Origin: Acidobacteria subdivision 13 bacterium RH2 MAG17b
GTDB taxonomy: Bacteria; Acidobacteriota; Terriglobia; UBA7540
Assembly: GCA_002197525.1 (NCBI GenBank)
Contig: NFUN01000168.1
Coordinates: 1 to 56,096 of the forward strand
Length of the DNA stretch: 56,096 bases
Reading direction: 5' to 3'
Both the position numbers and the translations under genes were made by a program. Positions within the stretch are counted from its first letter, which is position 1, and every line of letters begins with the position of its first letter. The notes under the pieces are model-generated. The model was not told the origin of the DNA. It worked only from the letters and a program-made list of their open reading frames with translations, and made no database searches. Shown one piece after another: positions 42,584 through 50,887 of this stretch.

Positions 42584-42640
42584 GGGTTACAAATTATAGT
42601 GACAACACTTGCTGGTTCGGCGCTGTCCTCAGCGCCGCAA
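42579..42640. repeat. Left half of the 124-bp MITE family, overlapping the anmK stop
   Basis: From TACTGAGGGTTACAAATT onward it matches the left end of 2563-2686, including ATAGTGACAACA and the GGCGCTGTCCTCAGCGCC hairpin, then the likeness stops. The right inverted end is absent. The first bases include the anmK TGA. Confidence 0.7.
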
Positions 42641-42660
42641 CGTTTGCTCTTATGTCTCCA

Positions 42661-42715
42661 ACCCCTCTCCCGCCCCAGCGGGAGAGGGTGGCCCGCGTAG
42701 CGGGGCGGGTGAGGG
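42661..42715. terminator. Hairpin-rich repeat between anmK and lptE
   Basis: CCCTCTCCCGC-CCCA-GCGGGAGAGGG forms an 11-bp stem, followed by GGCCCGCgtaGCGGG. It lies between convergent genes, so it can serve as a two-way transcript end. Similar CCCTCTCCC...GGGAGAGGG repeats are frequent between genes in many GC-rich bacteria. Confidence 0.6.
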
Positions 42716-42759
42716 CGCTGGCGGCAGCGGCCGCAGCAGCAGGAACAATGGCCAGATGA

Positions 42760-43341
42760 TCAGAAATTTTCCAGGATGTCGGTCACGAGCGTGCGTGCGA
42801 AGTCGCGGGAGAGCCGGTCGAGTGCAGCGGGGTCTTCCTCGATGAGCGTGGAAGCGGCCGGGCTGATCTGATATTCGTCGCGGAAGACGTAATGCGGATT
42901 GGAAAAGACCACTTTCTTTGTGTGCAGGTCCACCAGCTTGACGCTTGCGATCACTTCCACCTGCAGCGTTGAGGCGCTGCCGGTCTGTGGGTTGAACGTC
43001 ACCACGCCCTGCTGAACCGATTCGATAGTGCCCTGAAGCACGGCGTCCGCATGGGCAGGGTTTTGAGTGACGAGGTATTTAGTCCGGTCGATCAGCTCGC
43101 GCGTGACCGCCTGCGTCATCTGCTGTTCGATGCAAAACTGCGCGGTCTGGTTGATGAAGGCTGGAATGGCGATGGTTTTGATGTCCGGAGGAATCAGCGC
43201 GCCCTTGCCGCCCACCTGATAGCCGCATGCTCCGAGCGCGATCACGCAGCAGAGGCATGCAACGGCGGCGCAGAGGAGACGAGAACTTTTCCCGGGCGCT
43301 CGCCGCAAACAACTCATCAGAGGGAAATCCGGGCGGTTCAT
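42760..43341 (-). CDS. lptE: LPS-assembly lipoprotein LptE
   Basis: 193 aa. A signal peptide with lipobox ALGAC (Cys39) gives an outer-membrane lipoprotein. The mature start GYQVGGKGALIPPDIKTIAI, then AFINQT and a central SVQQGVVTFNPQTG region, is the LptE (DUF4136/LptE-like) pattern. With LptD it would insert lipopolysaccharide in the outer membrane; lptD is not in the window. Its ATG overlaps the stop of the upstream gene by 4 bp, so it is the last gene of the psd-pssA unit. Confidence 0.85.
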   Translation of the reverse strand: MNRPDFPLMSCLRRAPGKSSRLLCAAVACLCCVIALGACGYQVGGKGALIPPDIKTIAIPAFINQTAQFCIEQQMTQAVTRELIDRTKYLVTQNPAHADAVLQGTIESVQQGVVTFNPQTGSASTLQVEVIASVKLVDLHTKKVVFSNPHYVFRDEYQISPAASTLIEEDPAALDRLSRDFARTLVTDILENF

Positions 43342-44387
43342 GAGGCGTCAGTAAATGGAAGCAGGCTTTCGGCGATTTCAACCGAGTTTTCCGCAGCGAG
43401 GCGAAGATTATCCGCGATGGCCCATAGCCAAAAACCCCCCGTTTGCTCTTCATCGAGCACGATGGGATCGACCACGATCGTCGCGGAGCCTTGAACCTCG
43501 GGCGGTGAGGGCACAGCATGGGAAGCGCGCAGCAGGCGGATGCGGTCTCCAGCCAGCGCCTCTTCAACGTGCGCCGCCGTCACCGGGGCTGCCGCCTGCA
43601 CGTAAAGCGAAAACGCAAGCGAATAGAACATCGGAACCTGGATCAACCGCACCGAGGCGAGCGGCGCGCGCCCCTCCAGAGTTTGCTTCAATTCGGAGCG
43701 TATCCGGGTTTCGAGCGTCGCAAAACCCGCGCGCGCCTTGCGGCCCAGACGCGGCGCCAGGTTAAAAGCCATCTGCGCGTCGAAGACTTCGCGCGGCATC
43801 TGCTGAAAGCTGAGCAGGCTCACGGTTTGCTTTTGAAGCTCTTCGATGGCCTTCGGGCCCAACTCGGAGGCGGGATTGAAAATCTGCACGATCACGCGCT
43901 CGATCTTGATGCGCCGGGCAAGCGGTACGATAAGATCGCTGAGCGCAATGGCGGCAGTGTGCGGTGATATGAAAAACCGGGCGCCGCTCTCGACCGCCCC
44001 CGCCATAGGTTTGAACGATTGATCGAGGAAAGGAATGCTCACCACGGCCCCGCCTGGCTCAGGCAGCGCGTGGGCTGCGTCGATCACGAATGGGGATTTA
44101 TCCGGGGCCGGACCTATGAATTGGCCAGACCACCGGTCTTTTCTTTCACCTGTGCTCGCGGCCGCGGCTAGAAAAACAAAATCGAACGGGCCTCGTTCGA
44201 GCTCGCCTCCGGAAACTGGAAGAGCATCACCCTCAAGGTCCAGGATTGGAATTTCTGGCGGCTCCTCCCCGGACTCAAGCTCAATGACGCGAGACGTGGG
44301 AAAACTTCGTTCTTTGAGAACGCTCAGGATCTCCTTGCCAAGAAGCGTTCCGGCGCCCGTCATTGCCACGCGTGTGTCACGCTTCAT
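43338..44387 (-). CDS. Aspartate-semialdehyde dehydrogenase homologue lacking the catalytic Cys and His
   Basis: 349 aa with the ASADH fold order: N-terminal nucleotide loop VAMTGAGTLLGKEIL, a dimerisation domain, and the late VRLIQVPMFYS stretch. The canonical N-P-x-C-x-T site reads SPHTAAIAL (141-149): the catalytic Cys position is Thr144. The conserved His of the VPVFxGHS motif is Leu257 (VPMFYSLAFS). So it is unlikely to make aspartate semialdehyde; it resembles the USG-1 type of paralogue. It is embedded between pssA and lptE with 4-bp overlaps on both sides, which points to a role in the envelope operon. Function unknown. Confidence 0.8.
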   Translation of the reverse strand: MKRDTRVAMTGAGTLLGKEILSVLKERSFPTSRVIELESGEEPPEIPILDLEGDALPVSGGELERGPFDFVFLAAAASTGERKDRWSGQFIGPAPDKSPFVIDAAHALPEPGGAVVSIPFLDQSFKPMAGAVESGARFFISPHTAAIALSDLIVPLARRIKIERVIVQIFNPASELGPKAIEELQKQTVSLLSFQQMPREVFDAQMAFNLAPRLGRKARAGFATLETRIRSELKQTLEGRAPLASVRLIQVPMFYSLAFSLYVQAAAPVTAAHVEEALAGDRIRLLRASHAVPSPPEVQGSATIVVDPIVLDEEQTGGFWLWAIADNLRLAAENSVEIAESLLPFTDAS

Positions 44388-45232
44388 GTGACTTGCACCT
44401 CGCGGCGCGGCGCGCCTTCCTCTTTAGAAGCGGGAGGGTGAGGCCGAAACCGCCAGATGAGGCGCATCACAGGGCCGGAAAGAAAGTAAACCGTGGCCAG
44501 CGTCAGAAGCACTGGTTCGGAATACGCCCAGACCGCCCAAACCGTGAGCCCGATGAGAATAATCACGAGATGGGAACGCTTCTTGCGCAGATCCATCGCC
44601 TTAAAGCTGTAATAGCGCACCCGGCTTACCATCAAGTAAGCCGCCGCCGCCACCACCACCAGCCATATGAAGCCGTAAGGCCAGCGTTCGATAGGCTGCT
44701 TCGCCCAATGGACTACGGCTGCCACCACGCCCGCCGCAGCGGGAATCGGCAGGCCCACAAAATAGCGCCGGTCGGCGGTAGCTCCGCGATCGATGTTGAA
44801 GCGCGCCAGCCTTGCAGCTCCGCAAATCAAAAAGGCGAAGCCCACCAGCCAGCCTGCCCTTTGGGTGTAAATCAGGACCAGCCGCTCGCCGTAGCCCGAA
44901 TGAATCGCTTCAATGCCCCATGCGTAGGCCAACAGTGCGGGAGCAATCCCGAAGGCGATAATGTCTGCGAGCGAGTCGAATTCCTTTCCGAAGTTGGAGG
45001 TGGAATTGGTGAGGCGGGCGATCCGGCCGTCCAAGCCGTCAAATACGATGGCCCAGCCGATCTTTACGGCGGCATCGTCGAAGAAGAGAAAGCTATTTCC
45101 GGCTCCGGACGCAAGCGCCTGCGCGCCCTTTAACGTGGCAAGGATGGCGAGATAGCCGCAGACGAGCGTCCCCACAGTAAACAGGCTGGGAAGGATGTAA
45201 ACCCCGCGATTTTGGCGAGCCTCGTTGCGCAC
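44384..45232 (-). CDS. pssA: CDP-diacylglycerol-serine O-phosphatidyltransferase
   Basis: 282 aa from a GTG at 45232, one base past the psd stop; a TTG at 45259 in frame would overlap psd by 26 bp. Integral membrane enzyme making phosphatidylserine. The CDP-alcohol transferase motif D-G-x2-D/G-x-A-R-x8-G-x3-D-x3-D is intact in DGLDGRIARL followed by FGKEFDSLAD. About seven hydrophobic segments (for example LFTVGTLVCGYLAILATL; AAGVVAAVVHW) span the membrane. Its product is decarboxylated by Psd, encoded just upstream. Start is uncertain by 27 bp. Confidence 0.93.
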   Translation of the reverse strand: MRNEARQNRGVYILPSLFTVGTLVCGYLAILATLKGAQALASGAGNSFLFFDDAAVKIGWAIVFDGLDGRIARLTNSTSNFGKEFDSLADIIAFGIAPALLAYAWGIEAIHSGYGERLVLIYTQRAGWLVGFAFLICGAARLARFNIDRGATADRRYFVGLPIPAAAGVVAAVVHWAKQPIERWPYGFIWLVVVAAAAYLMVSRVRYYSFKAMDLRKKRSHLVIILIGLTVWAVWAYSEPVLLTLATVYFLSGPVMRLIWRFRPHPPASKEEGAPRREVQVT

Positions 45233-45233
45233 T

Positions 45234-45854
45234 TCAGGCCCCCGGCTTGGCAATTCCAAGGATCGTGCTCCCGGCTTTAACGTAATCTCCTACTTTCACG
45301 CGCCATTCCGTGCTAATCCCGGCGATCAGATCGACCCGCGATCCAAACTTGATCAGGCCCACCCGCTCGCCGCGCTCCAAACGGTCTCCCGGGCGCTTCC
45401 AGAATACGATGCGCCGCGCCAAAGCGCCAGCAATTTGCTTCACCCAAACCGTCCCGTGTTCGCTCTCGATGATGAACAGATTCTGCTCGTTTTCCACGGA
45501 GGCCTCGCGCCGCGACGCCACATGAAAGGCTCCCGGCTTGTAGCTGACTGACCGGAGGACGCCCGCAACCGGCGCGCGGTTCACGTGGACGTCCAGGGGC
45601 GACATGAAGATGCTTACGCGCCGCATTGCCTGGCCCTCCACTTGCTCTTCCACCATCTGCACCACGCGCCCGTCGGCTGGGGAAACGATGGCTTGAGGGT
45701 CGTTTGGAATCGCCCGCTCGGGATCGCGGAAAAAGTTCAGTATGAAAACCGCCAGAACCAGAAACACGCAACCCGGCGCGTACAGCCGGACGAAGAACGC
45801 GGCCCCCGCCGCAGCCAGCAGAGGCAATCCATACCAATATCCTTCTTTTACCAT
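45234..45854 (-). CDS. psd: Phosphatidylserine decarboxylase proenzyme (short type)
   Basis: 206 aa from the ATG at 45854 (MVKEGYWYGLPLLAAAGAAF); a longer frame to 45965 is not supported by the family. It forms phosphatidylethanolamine. Motifs: RDPERAIP, VSPADGRVVQM, IFMSPLDVHVNRAPVAG, and the C-terminal autocleavage GST in VKAGSTILG that generates the pyruvoyl group. An N-terminal transmembrane pair anchors it. First enzyme gene of the psd-pssA-(ASADH-like)-lptE unit. Confidence 0.94.
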   Translation of the reverse strand: MVKEGYWYGLPLLAAAGAAFFVRLYAPGCVFLVLAVFILNFFRDPERAIPNDPQAIVSPADGRVVQMVEEQVEGQAMRRVSIFMSPLDVHVNRAPVAGVLRSVSYKPGAFHVASRREASVENEQNLFIIESEHGTVWVKQIAGALARRIVFWKRPGDRLERGERVGLIKFGSRVDLIAGISTEWRVKVGDYVKAGSTILGIAKPGA

Positions 45855-45975
45855 GGCTTTTCGGTTAAATCCGGGGGACAGTCGCGGGATACGCAAGCGG
45901 GGGTGGTTTTTGCCGTCCGCCGCCCCCGCCGGGAAGCTCTTCACACGCCTTTCAAAAACCGGCAAACCGCCGTTG

Positions 45976-46200
45976 TCAATCGACCATCCTGTGATGGATC
46001 AACTGCTCCATTTGGTCCTTGGTGCGAAGTTTAAGCTTCTTAAGACGGGCTTCCTCAATCTGATCTTGTTCAGTCAGGAATTTTCTGTGGGCTAACTCTT
46101 CAAGTCTGGCATCGTAACGCGCGTGTTCTTCAAGGAGGATCTGATATTCTTTGCTGCTGACCACCGACTGCTCCCGGATGGCCCCGGTAGAATTGCTCAT
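45976..46200 (-). CDS. DUF465 (YdcH-like) small protein
   Basis: 74 aa, charged and helical: EYQILLEEHARYDARLEELA, then RKFLTEQDQIEEARLKKLKL. This matches the DUF465 family, short coiled-coil proteins of unknown function in didermic bacteria. AGGAGG lies 8 nt before the ATG. It is 121 bp upstream of psd on the same strand. Confidence 0.85.
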   Translation of the reverse strand: MSNSTGAIREQSVVSSKEYQILLEEHARYDARLEELAHRKFLTEQDQIEEARLKKLKLRTKDQMEQLIHHRMVD

Positions 46201-46356
46201 GGCAGTTCACCTCCTGATCTAGATTTCCTGCGGTCAGACTAACACACCCGCCAAGCCCGTTCAAGCTCTGCTCTGGACCTCGTCGCATCGCGCCTTCGGA
46301 ACAATTGCACGACCCTCGTCAACCCGGCTATGCTGAATGTTAGGTAGAAACACACT

Positions 46357-47319
46357 ATGCAAGCCAAGCACGTCAGCCTGGGCCTTGTACTGGTCGCCGC
46401 TACCGTGCTTCTTCTCGCCTGGCGTTACTTCCGCTCGCCGCGCCAGCAGCCGCTTCCCATAGCTGGATGGCTCGGCCTCGCCGTTATTTTGATCTCTGAG
46501 GCGTTGCTCGGACTTCAAGTAAAGTGGGTGAGCATCTATTTTACGCCGCTTGCTTGGACGGGCTACATCCTGCTCGTCGATTCGTTGGTCGCGAGTCTGC
46601 AAGGTTCATCTCTCTTCCGGCGCTCACCTGGAAACTTCGTAGCTCTCGCTGCCTGTTCGGCGCCCCTGTGGCTGATCTTTGAAGCCTTCAACCTGCGCCT
46701 GAAGAATTGGGCCTACACCGGGCTTCCTTCGAATATTGTGGCCAGAGATTCCGGATACCTGTGGGCCTTCGCCACCATCTGGCCCGCGATTTTCGAGACC
46801 GCGGACTTGGCCTCCGCCTTGGGAGTTTTCGCCAGCCCCTCAAGACCTCGTCCACCACTGAGCCGCCGTGCGCTCACCATCACCGCGCTTGTTGGGCTTG
46901 TTTGCGTGGCCGTTCCCGTGCTGGTCCCGGCGCGCATCGGCAGCTATCTTTTCGGAGCGGTGTGGGTTGGATTCGCGCTGCTTCTGGACCCGCTGAATTA
47001 CGTCTGGGGCGGAAGGTCTCTCCTCCGTGACTGGGAGGATGGATCAACCGCCACGCTGAAATGTTTTTTGCTTTCGGGAGCCGTGTGCGGCTTCGTGTGG
47101 GAATTCTGGAATTACTGGGCGCACGCTCGCTGGGTGTACATCTTCCCCATTCTGCAAGGATGGAAAATTTTTGAAATGCCAGCCCCGGGATTCCTCGGCT
47201 TCCCTCCTTTCGCCGTGGAGTGTTTTGTGGTGTTCGAGTTTTTGCGAACCATCGCCGGACGCTTCAGCGGCGTCTCAAAGGGCGTCGCTCCCTTGGCTTC
47301 GGCGCGTCGCGAAGCATGA
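46357..47319 (+). CDS. Polytopic membrane protein of unknown function
   Basis: 320 aa with about eight hydrophobic helices, starting VSLGLVLVAATVLLLAW. Aromatic-rich conserved-looking loops stand out: FNLRLKNWAYTGLPSNIV, YLWAFATIWPAIFETADL, EFWNYWAHARWVYIFP, and KIFEMPAPGFLGFPPFAVEC. The many Trp and Glu residues within or next to helices are typical of enzymes acting on lipids, but I do not recognise the family with confidence. Divergent from the DUF465-psd unit, with 156 bp between. Downstream the TPR-like gene starts after 125 bp. Confidence 0.75.
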   Translation: MQAKHVSLGLVLVAATVLLLAWRYFRSPRQQPLPIAGWLGLAVILISEALLGLQVKWVSIYFTPLAWTGYILLVDSLVASLQGSSLFRRSPGNFVALAACSAPLWLIFEAFNLRLKNWAYTGLPSNIVARDSGYLWAFATIWPAIFETADLASALGVFASPSRPRPPLSRRALTITALVGLVCVAVPVLVPARIGSYLFGAVWVGFALLLDPLNYVWGGRSLLRDWEDGSTATLKCFLLSGAVCGFVWEFWNYWAHARWVYIFPILQGWKIFEMPAPGFLGFPPFAVECFVVFEFLRTIAGRFSGVSKGVAPLASARREA

Positions 47320-47444
47320 TCTTTTTAACGTGCTCTCTGCGCACAAACTTGATCGCAATGCGCTAGTCCGCGCCTCGATCCGGACTCAACGGCTGAACCT
47401 TAAAGGGCCGCCGCGCAATCCAAAGATTGGGATAATTCTTCGTC

Positions 47445-48449
47445 ATGCGAACCTGGGTCATAGTTCTATTCGTTGCCCTGATCCCCGCCTTATTCCTGGC
47501 TGCTCTTGTACCCGCGCCAGCACAGGTGAACCGGCCGGTGGAAGCGTCCGGCCGACCAGTGCGCATCCAGCAACTTGGCGATGAAGGCATGACTCGTCTG
47601 ATGAACGGTCACCCGGATTCCGCCATCGCCGTCTCCCGCGAAATTCAAGAGGAGGATTCCACCTCGCCGCTTGGCTATCTCCTTGCAGCGGACGCTACAT
47701 GGTGGAAGATTTACTACACCACCGCGAATCTCATTGACCCTGATGTTTTTGACGTGGTCTCTTCCACCTCCACTCCTTATGACTCTCAGTTCCAAAACCT
47801 GACCCAAACGACGATCCAAAAAGCGAAAGCGCGAATCGCACAGCGCCAGGACGTGGCGCGCAGCACAATGTATGAAGGGCTGGCGTATGCCCTTCTAGGG
47901 CGCCTGGACGGACTGCGCGCACAGGATTTGGCCGCGGCGCGCGACGGGAAAAAGATGCGTTCCCTGCTGCTCGCCGCACTGCGCCTTGACCCCCATCTCA
48001 CCGACTCCTATGCAGGAGTTGGACTTTACAACTACTATGTAGCCACGCTTCCGACCATCATCAAATGGCTCCGCTTCCTCATCGGCCTGCCGGGAGGAAG
48101 CCGCCGCGTTGGTTTGCAGCAGCTCGCCGATGCGGCCGAACACGGCGAATTCGTCCGAGCCGAGGCAAAGTTCTATTTAGCCAAGAATTACACGCGGAAC
48201 AATGAGCGGCAGTTCGGCAAAGCCTCGCAGCTTTTTGAGGAACTCTCGAAAGAATACCCGCAAAACCCATTTTGGAAATTGATGGTAGCGAGCGTCACCA
48301 TGCGCCTCGGGCAAACCCAACAAGGCGATGCACTCTACCGGCAAATCCAGGCGGAAACGGCGGGCGGCGGGAATCTGGTGGCGAAATCCGTGCACAGCGC
48401 GGTCGTGAAGGCCCTCGAACGGCTGCACCCACAGGAAAAGTTTGAATGA
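47445..48449 (+). CDS. Exported helical-repeat (TPR-like) protein
   Basis: 334 aa. Signal-like N-terminus MRTWVIVLFVALIPALFLAA, cleavage near APAQ. The mature part is alpha-helical with TPR-type periodicity: DEGMTRLMNGHPDSAIAVSR, LRLDPHLTDSYAGVGLYNYY and AKFYLAKNYTRNNERQFGKA. The middle segment (YYVATLPTIIKWLRFLIGLP) is more hydrophobic. Likely periplasmic. No known partner; the preceding polytopic membrane gene is the only one nearby. A non-TPR repeat family cannot be excluded. Confidence 0.75.
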   Translation: MRTWVIVLFVALIPALFLAALVPAPAQVNRPVEASGRPVRIQQLGDEGMTRLMNGHPDSAIAVSREIQEEDSTSPLGYLLAADATWWKIYYTTANLIDPDVFDVVSSTSTPYDSQFQNLTQTTIQKAKARIAQRQDVARSTMYEGLAYALLGRLDGLRAQDLAAARDGKKMRSLLLAALRLDPHLTDSYAGVGLYNYYVATLPTIIKWLRFLIGLPGGSRRVGLQQLADAAEHGEFVRAEAKFYLAKNYTRNNERQFGKASQLFEELSKEYPQNPFWKLMVASVTMRLGQTQQGDALYRQIQAETAGGGNLVAKSVHSAVVKALERLHPQEKFE

Positions 48450-48495
48450 GGAGATGAGACGAGCAATTGAGTCATTGATTCAATGAAGCAGTGAT

Positions 48496-49398
48496 TCAAT
48501 CTCTTAAGGACGACGCGCTCTGCTCGTGGGCGTGGTAGGAGCTGCGCACTAGCGGCCCCGATTCCACGTGCCGGATTCCCAGCCGCTCGCCTTCGCGCTT
48601 GAGGGATTGAAACTCTTCTGGAGTATAGAACCGCGCCACCGGCAATTGTTGGCCCGAGGGCCGCAGGTACTGGCCGATGGTCACGATGTCCACTCCGGCA
48701 GAGCTTAAGTCGGCAAGCACCGCGCAAACCTCGTCGTAGGTCTCTCCCAGGCCCACCATCAGCCCGGATTTGGTAGGAATCGCCGGGGCCAATTGCCGCG
48801 AGCGATCGAGCAAGCGCAATGAGCGGTCATATCGCGAGCCGCGCCTGGCCACCTGGTAGAGGCGCGGCACGGTTTCCGTATTATGGTTCAGCACGTCCGG
48901 GCGCGCGCGGAGTACGATTTCGAGCGCCTCATCGCTGCCGCGAAAGTCCGGTATCAACACTTCAACTTTTACTTGAGATATTGCCTGCCGCAGAGCTTCA
49001 ATCGTGCGCGCGAAGAGCGTTGATCCACCGTCTTCAAGGTCGTCACGGTCCACAGAGGTGACGACGATGTACTTCAGCCCCATCGCACTCGCCGCTCGCG
49101 CCACGCGCTCCGGCTCTTCCCAATCCACCACGCCCGCTGGTCGCCCCTTGGGCACGGCGCAGAAAGCGCACCGCCGCGTGCACTGATCACCGAGGATCAT
49201 GAACGTGGCCGTACGGCGCCCCCAGCATTCGGCGACGTTCGGGCAGTGCGCGCTTTCGCATACCGTGTGCAGGCCCAGGTCTCGCATCAACCCGCGCAGC
49301 TCTGAATAATTTTCACCGCCCGGCAGGCGCACTTTCAGCCAGTCCGGCTTTCGCACGCGCGGAACGCTCGAAGCTATCTGGATAAGCTCGGTTTCCAT
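48496..49398 (-). CDS. lipA: Lipoyl synthase
   Basis: 300 aa from the ATG at 49398, matching the family; an upstream in-frame start adds 25 residues. Radical-SAM enzyme that inserts two sulfurs into octanoyl-lipoyl domains. Both clusters are visible: auxiliary CESAHCPNVAEC and the SAM cluster CTRRCAFC. The C-terminal Ser ligand is in GPLVRSSYHA. No lipB is in the window. Just downstream is an ATTGATTCAATG-rich spacer similar to one near 25760. Confidence 0.97.
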   Translation of the reverse strand: METELIQIASSVPRVRKPDWLKVRLPGGENYSELRGLMRDLGLHTVCESAHCPNVAECWGRRTATFMILGDQCTRRCAFCAVPKGRPAGVVDWEEPERVARAASAMGLKYIVVTSVDRDDLEDGGSTLFARTIEALRQAISQVKVEVLIPDFRGSDEALEIVLRARPDVLNHNTETVPRLYQVARRGSRYDRSLRLLDRSRQLAPAIPTKSGLMVGLGETYDEVCAVLADLSSAGVDIVTIGQYLRPSGQQLPVARFYTPEEFQSLKREGERLGIRHVESGPLVRSSYHAHEQSASSLRD

Positions 49399-49603
49399 TT
49401 CAGACCATTCTAACCGGGTTCGACCTGAAGCACAATTTTGTGGTGCAAAGCCACGCCGACGTGGAACCACCAACTTGTGGCTGTGGTTAGACCGTTAGGC
49501 CGGGTTTTCCGCCTTTTAACTTCACTCCGTTCAAGGTACACTCGTTGGTTGGAATGGAGCTTATTCGGAGCCTGTGGCTTCGGCTCAAAAATTGGTGGCA
49601 GCA

Positions 49604-50782
49604 ATGCAAATCACACAGCGTTCCCCTGTCTCGCGCAAGGCACAGCAATTTACCGAATCCGTCATCCGGGAAATGACGCGGCTCGCCATGGAACACGACG
49701 CGCTTAATCTGGCGCAAGGATTTCCGGATTTTCCGGCGCCGGAGCTAGTAAAGGAAGCGGCCGTGAGCGCGGTACGCGCGGACGTAAATCAGTATTCGAT
49801 CACCTGGGGCGCGCGCGACTTCCGGCGCGCCATTGCCGGGCGTTTCGAGCGTGACACGGGACTGGCCGTCGATCCTGAGCGCGAGGTAACGGTATGCTGC
49901 GGCGCGACGGAAGCGATGATCGCTTCTCTGCTTGCCGTCATCGATTCCGGCGATGAGGTGGTGGTTTTTGAGCCGTTCTACGAAAACTACGGCCCCGATT
50001 CGATCATCTGCGGCGCGACGCCGCGGTTTGTGGCCTTAAGACCTCCGGACTGGACGTTCGATCCGGACGAGCTGGCGGCGGCGTTCAACGAGCGCACTCG
50101 CGCCGTCGTTTTGAACACGCCAAACAACCCTACCGGCAAGGTTTTCTCGCGCGCCGAGCTTGAGAGCATCGCCGCGCTTTGCCAACGATGGGACGCCTAC
50201 GCCGTATCGGACGAGATTTATCAGTATTTGGTCTATGACGGAACCAAACACATCTCCATCGCTTCGCTTCCGGGCATGCGCGAACGGAGCATTACGCTCA
50301 ATAGCTTGTCGAAAACCTACAGCGTAACCGGCTGGCGAGTGGGATATACGGTTGCGCCGCCTGAAGTCTCAGGCGCCATCCGCAAGATGCACGACTTCAT
50401 CACCGTAGGCGCGCCCGCGCCACTGCAGGAGGCCGGTACGGTGGCGCTGAACTTGCCGGACTCTTATTACCTCAAGCTTCGCAGCGAGTACATGACCCGC
50501 CGCGACCGTTTCCTTCCCGCCCTCGAAAAGGCTGGTTTCCGTTGCTTCAAGCCTCACGGCGCCTACTACATCATGACGGATATTTCCGGCTTCGGCTTCA
50601 AAAGCGACGTGGAGTTTGCGCGCTATCTGATTCGCGACGTTGGCGTCGCCGCGGTTCCGGGAAGCAGCTTCTATAGCCGGGCGGAACTCGGCCGGCAGCA
50701 ACTCCGGTTCTGCTATAGCAAGACCGATGCCACTTTAGATGAGGCGGCGCGCCGCTTGCAGCGGCTGGTTAGTAAAGGCTGA
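49604..50782 (+). CDS. PLP-dependent aminotransferase, class I/II
   Basis: 392 aa from the ATG at 49604; a GTG at 49574 is in frame. Fold type I. The PLP Lys lies in SLSKTYSVTGWRVGY; NTPNNPTGKVFSRAEL and SDEIYQYLVYDGTKHISIAS are the Asn and Asp/Tyr motifs. The overall pattern (LAQGFPDFPAPELVKEAA, NQYSITWG) is close to kynurenine-oxoglutarate/glutamine transaminases and the methionine aminotransferase YbdL. Substrate is not certain. It is followed by a strong terminator. Confidence 0.9.
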   Translation: MQITQRSPVSRKAQQFTESVIREMTRLAMEHDALNLAQGFPDFPAPELVKEAAVSAVRADVNQYSITWGARDFRRAIAGRFERDTGLAVDPEREVTVCCGATEAMIASLLAVIDSGDEVVVFEPFYENYGPDSIICGATPRFVALRPPDWTFDPDELAAAFNERTRAVVLNTPNNPTGKVFSRAELESIAALCQRWDAYAVSDEIYQYLVYDGTKHISIASLPGMRERSITLNSLSKTYSVTGWRVGYTVAPPEVSGAIRKMHDFITVGAPAPLQEAGTVALNLPDSYYLKLRSEYMTRRDRFLPALEKAGFRCFKPHGAYYIMTDISGFGFKSDVEFARYLIRDVGVAAVPGSSFYSRAELGRQQLRFCYSKTDATLDEAARRLQRLVSKG

Positions 50783-50837
50783 TTTTTTGCGGCTGGCAAG
50801 AAGAACTGCTGGAAAGAATTGAAGATTCTACTCCTGG

Positions 50838-50871
50838 CCGGGGCCACGGCAACCAATTGCCGTGGCCCCGG
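50838..50871. terminator. Strong bidirectional terminator
   Basis: A perfect 15-bp stem CCGGGGCCACGGCAA (50838-50852) and TTGCCGTGGCCCCGG (50857-50871) with a CCAA loop sits between the convergent aminotransferase and pilC. The plus strand continues CGGTGTTTT. Confidence 0.8.
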
Positions 50872-50887
50872 CGGTGTTTTCGGGTGG

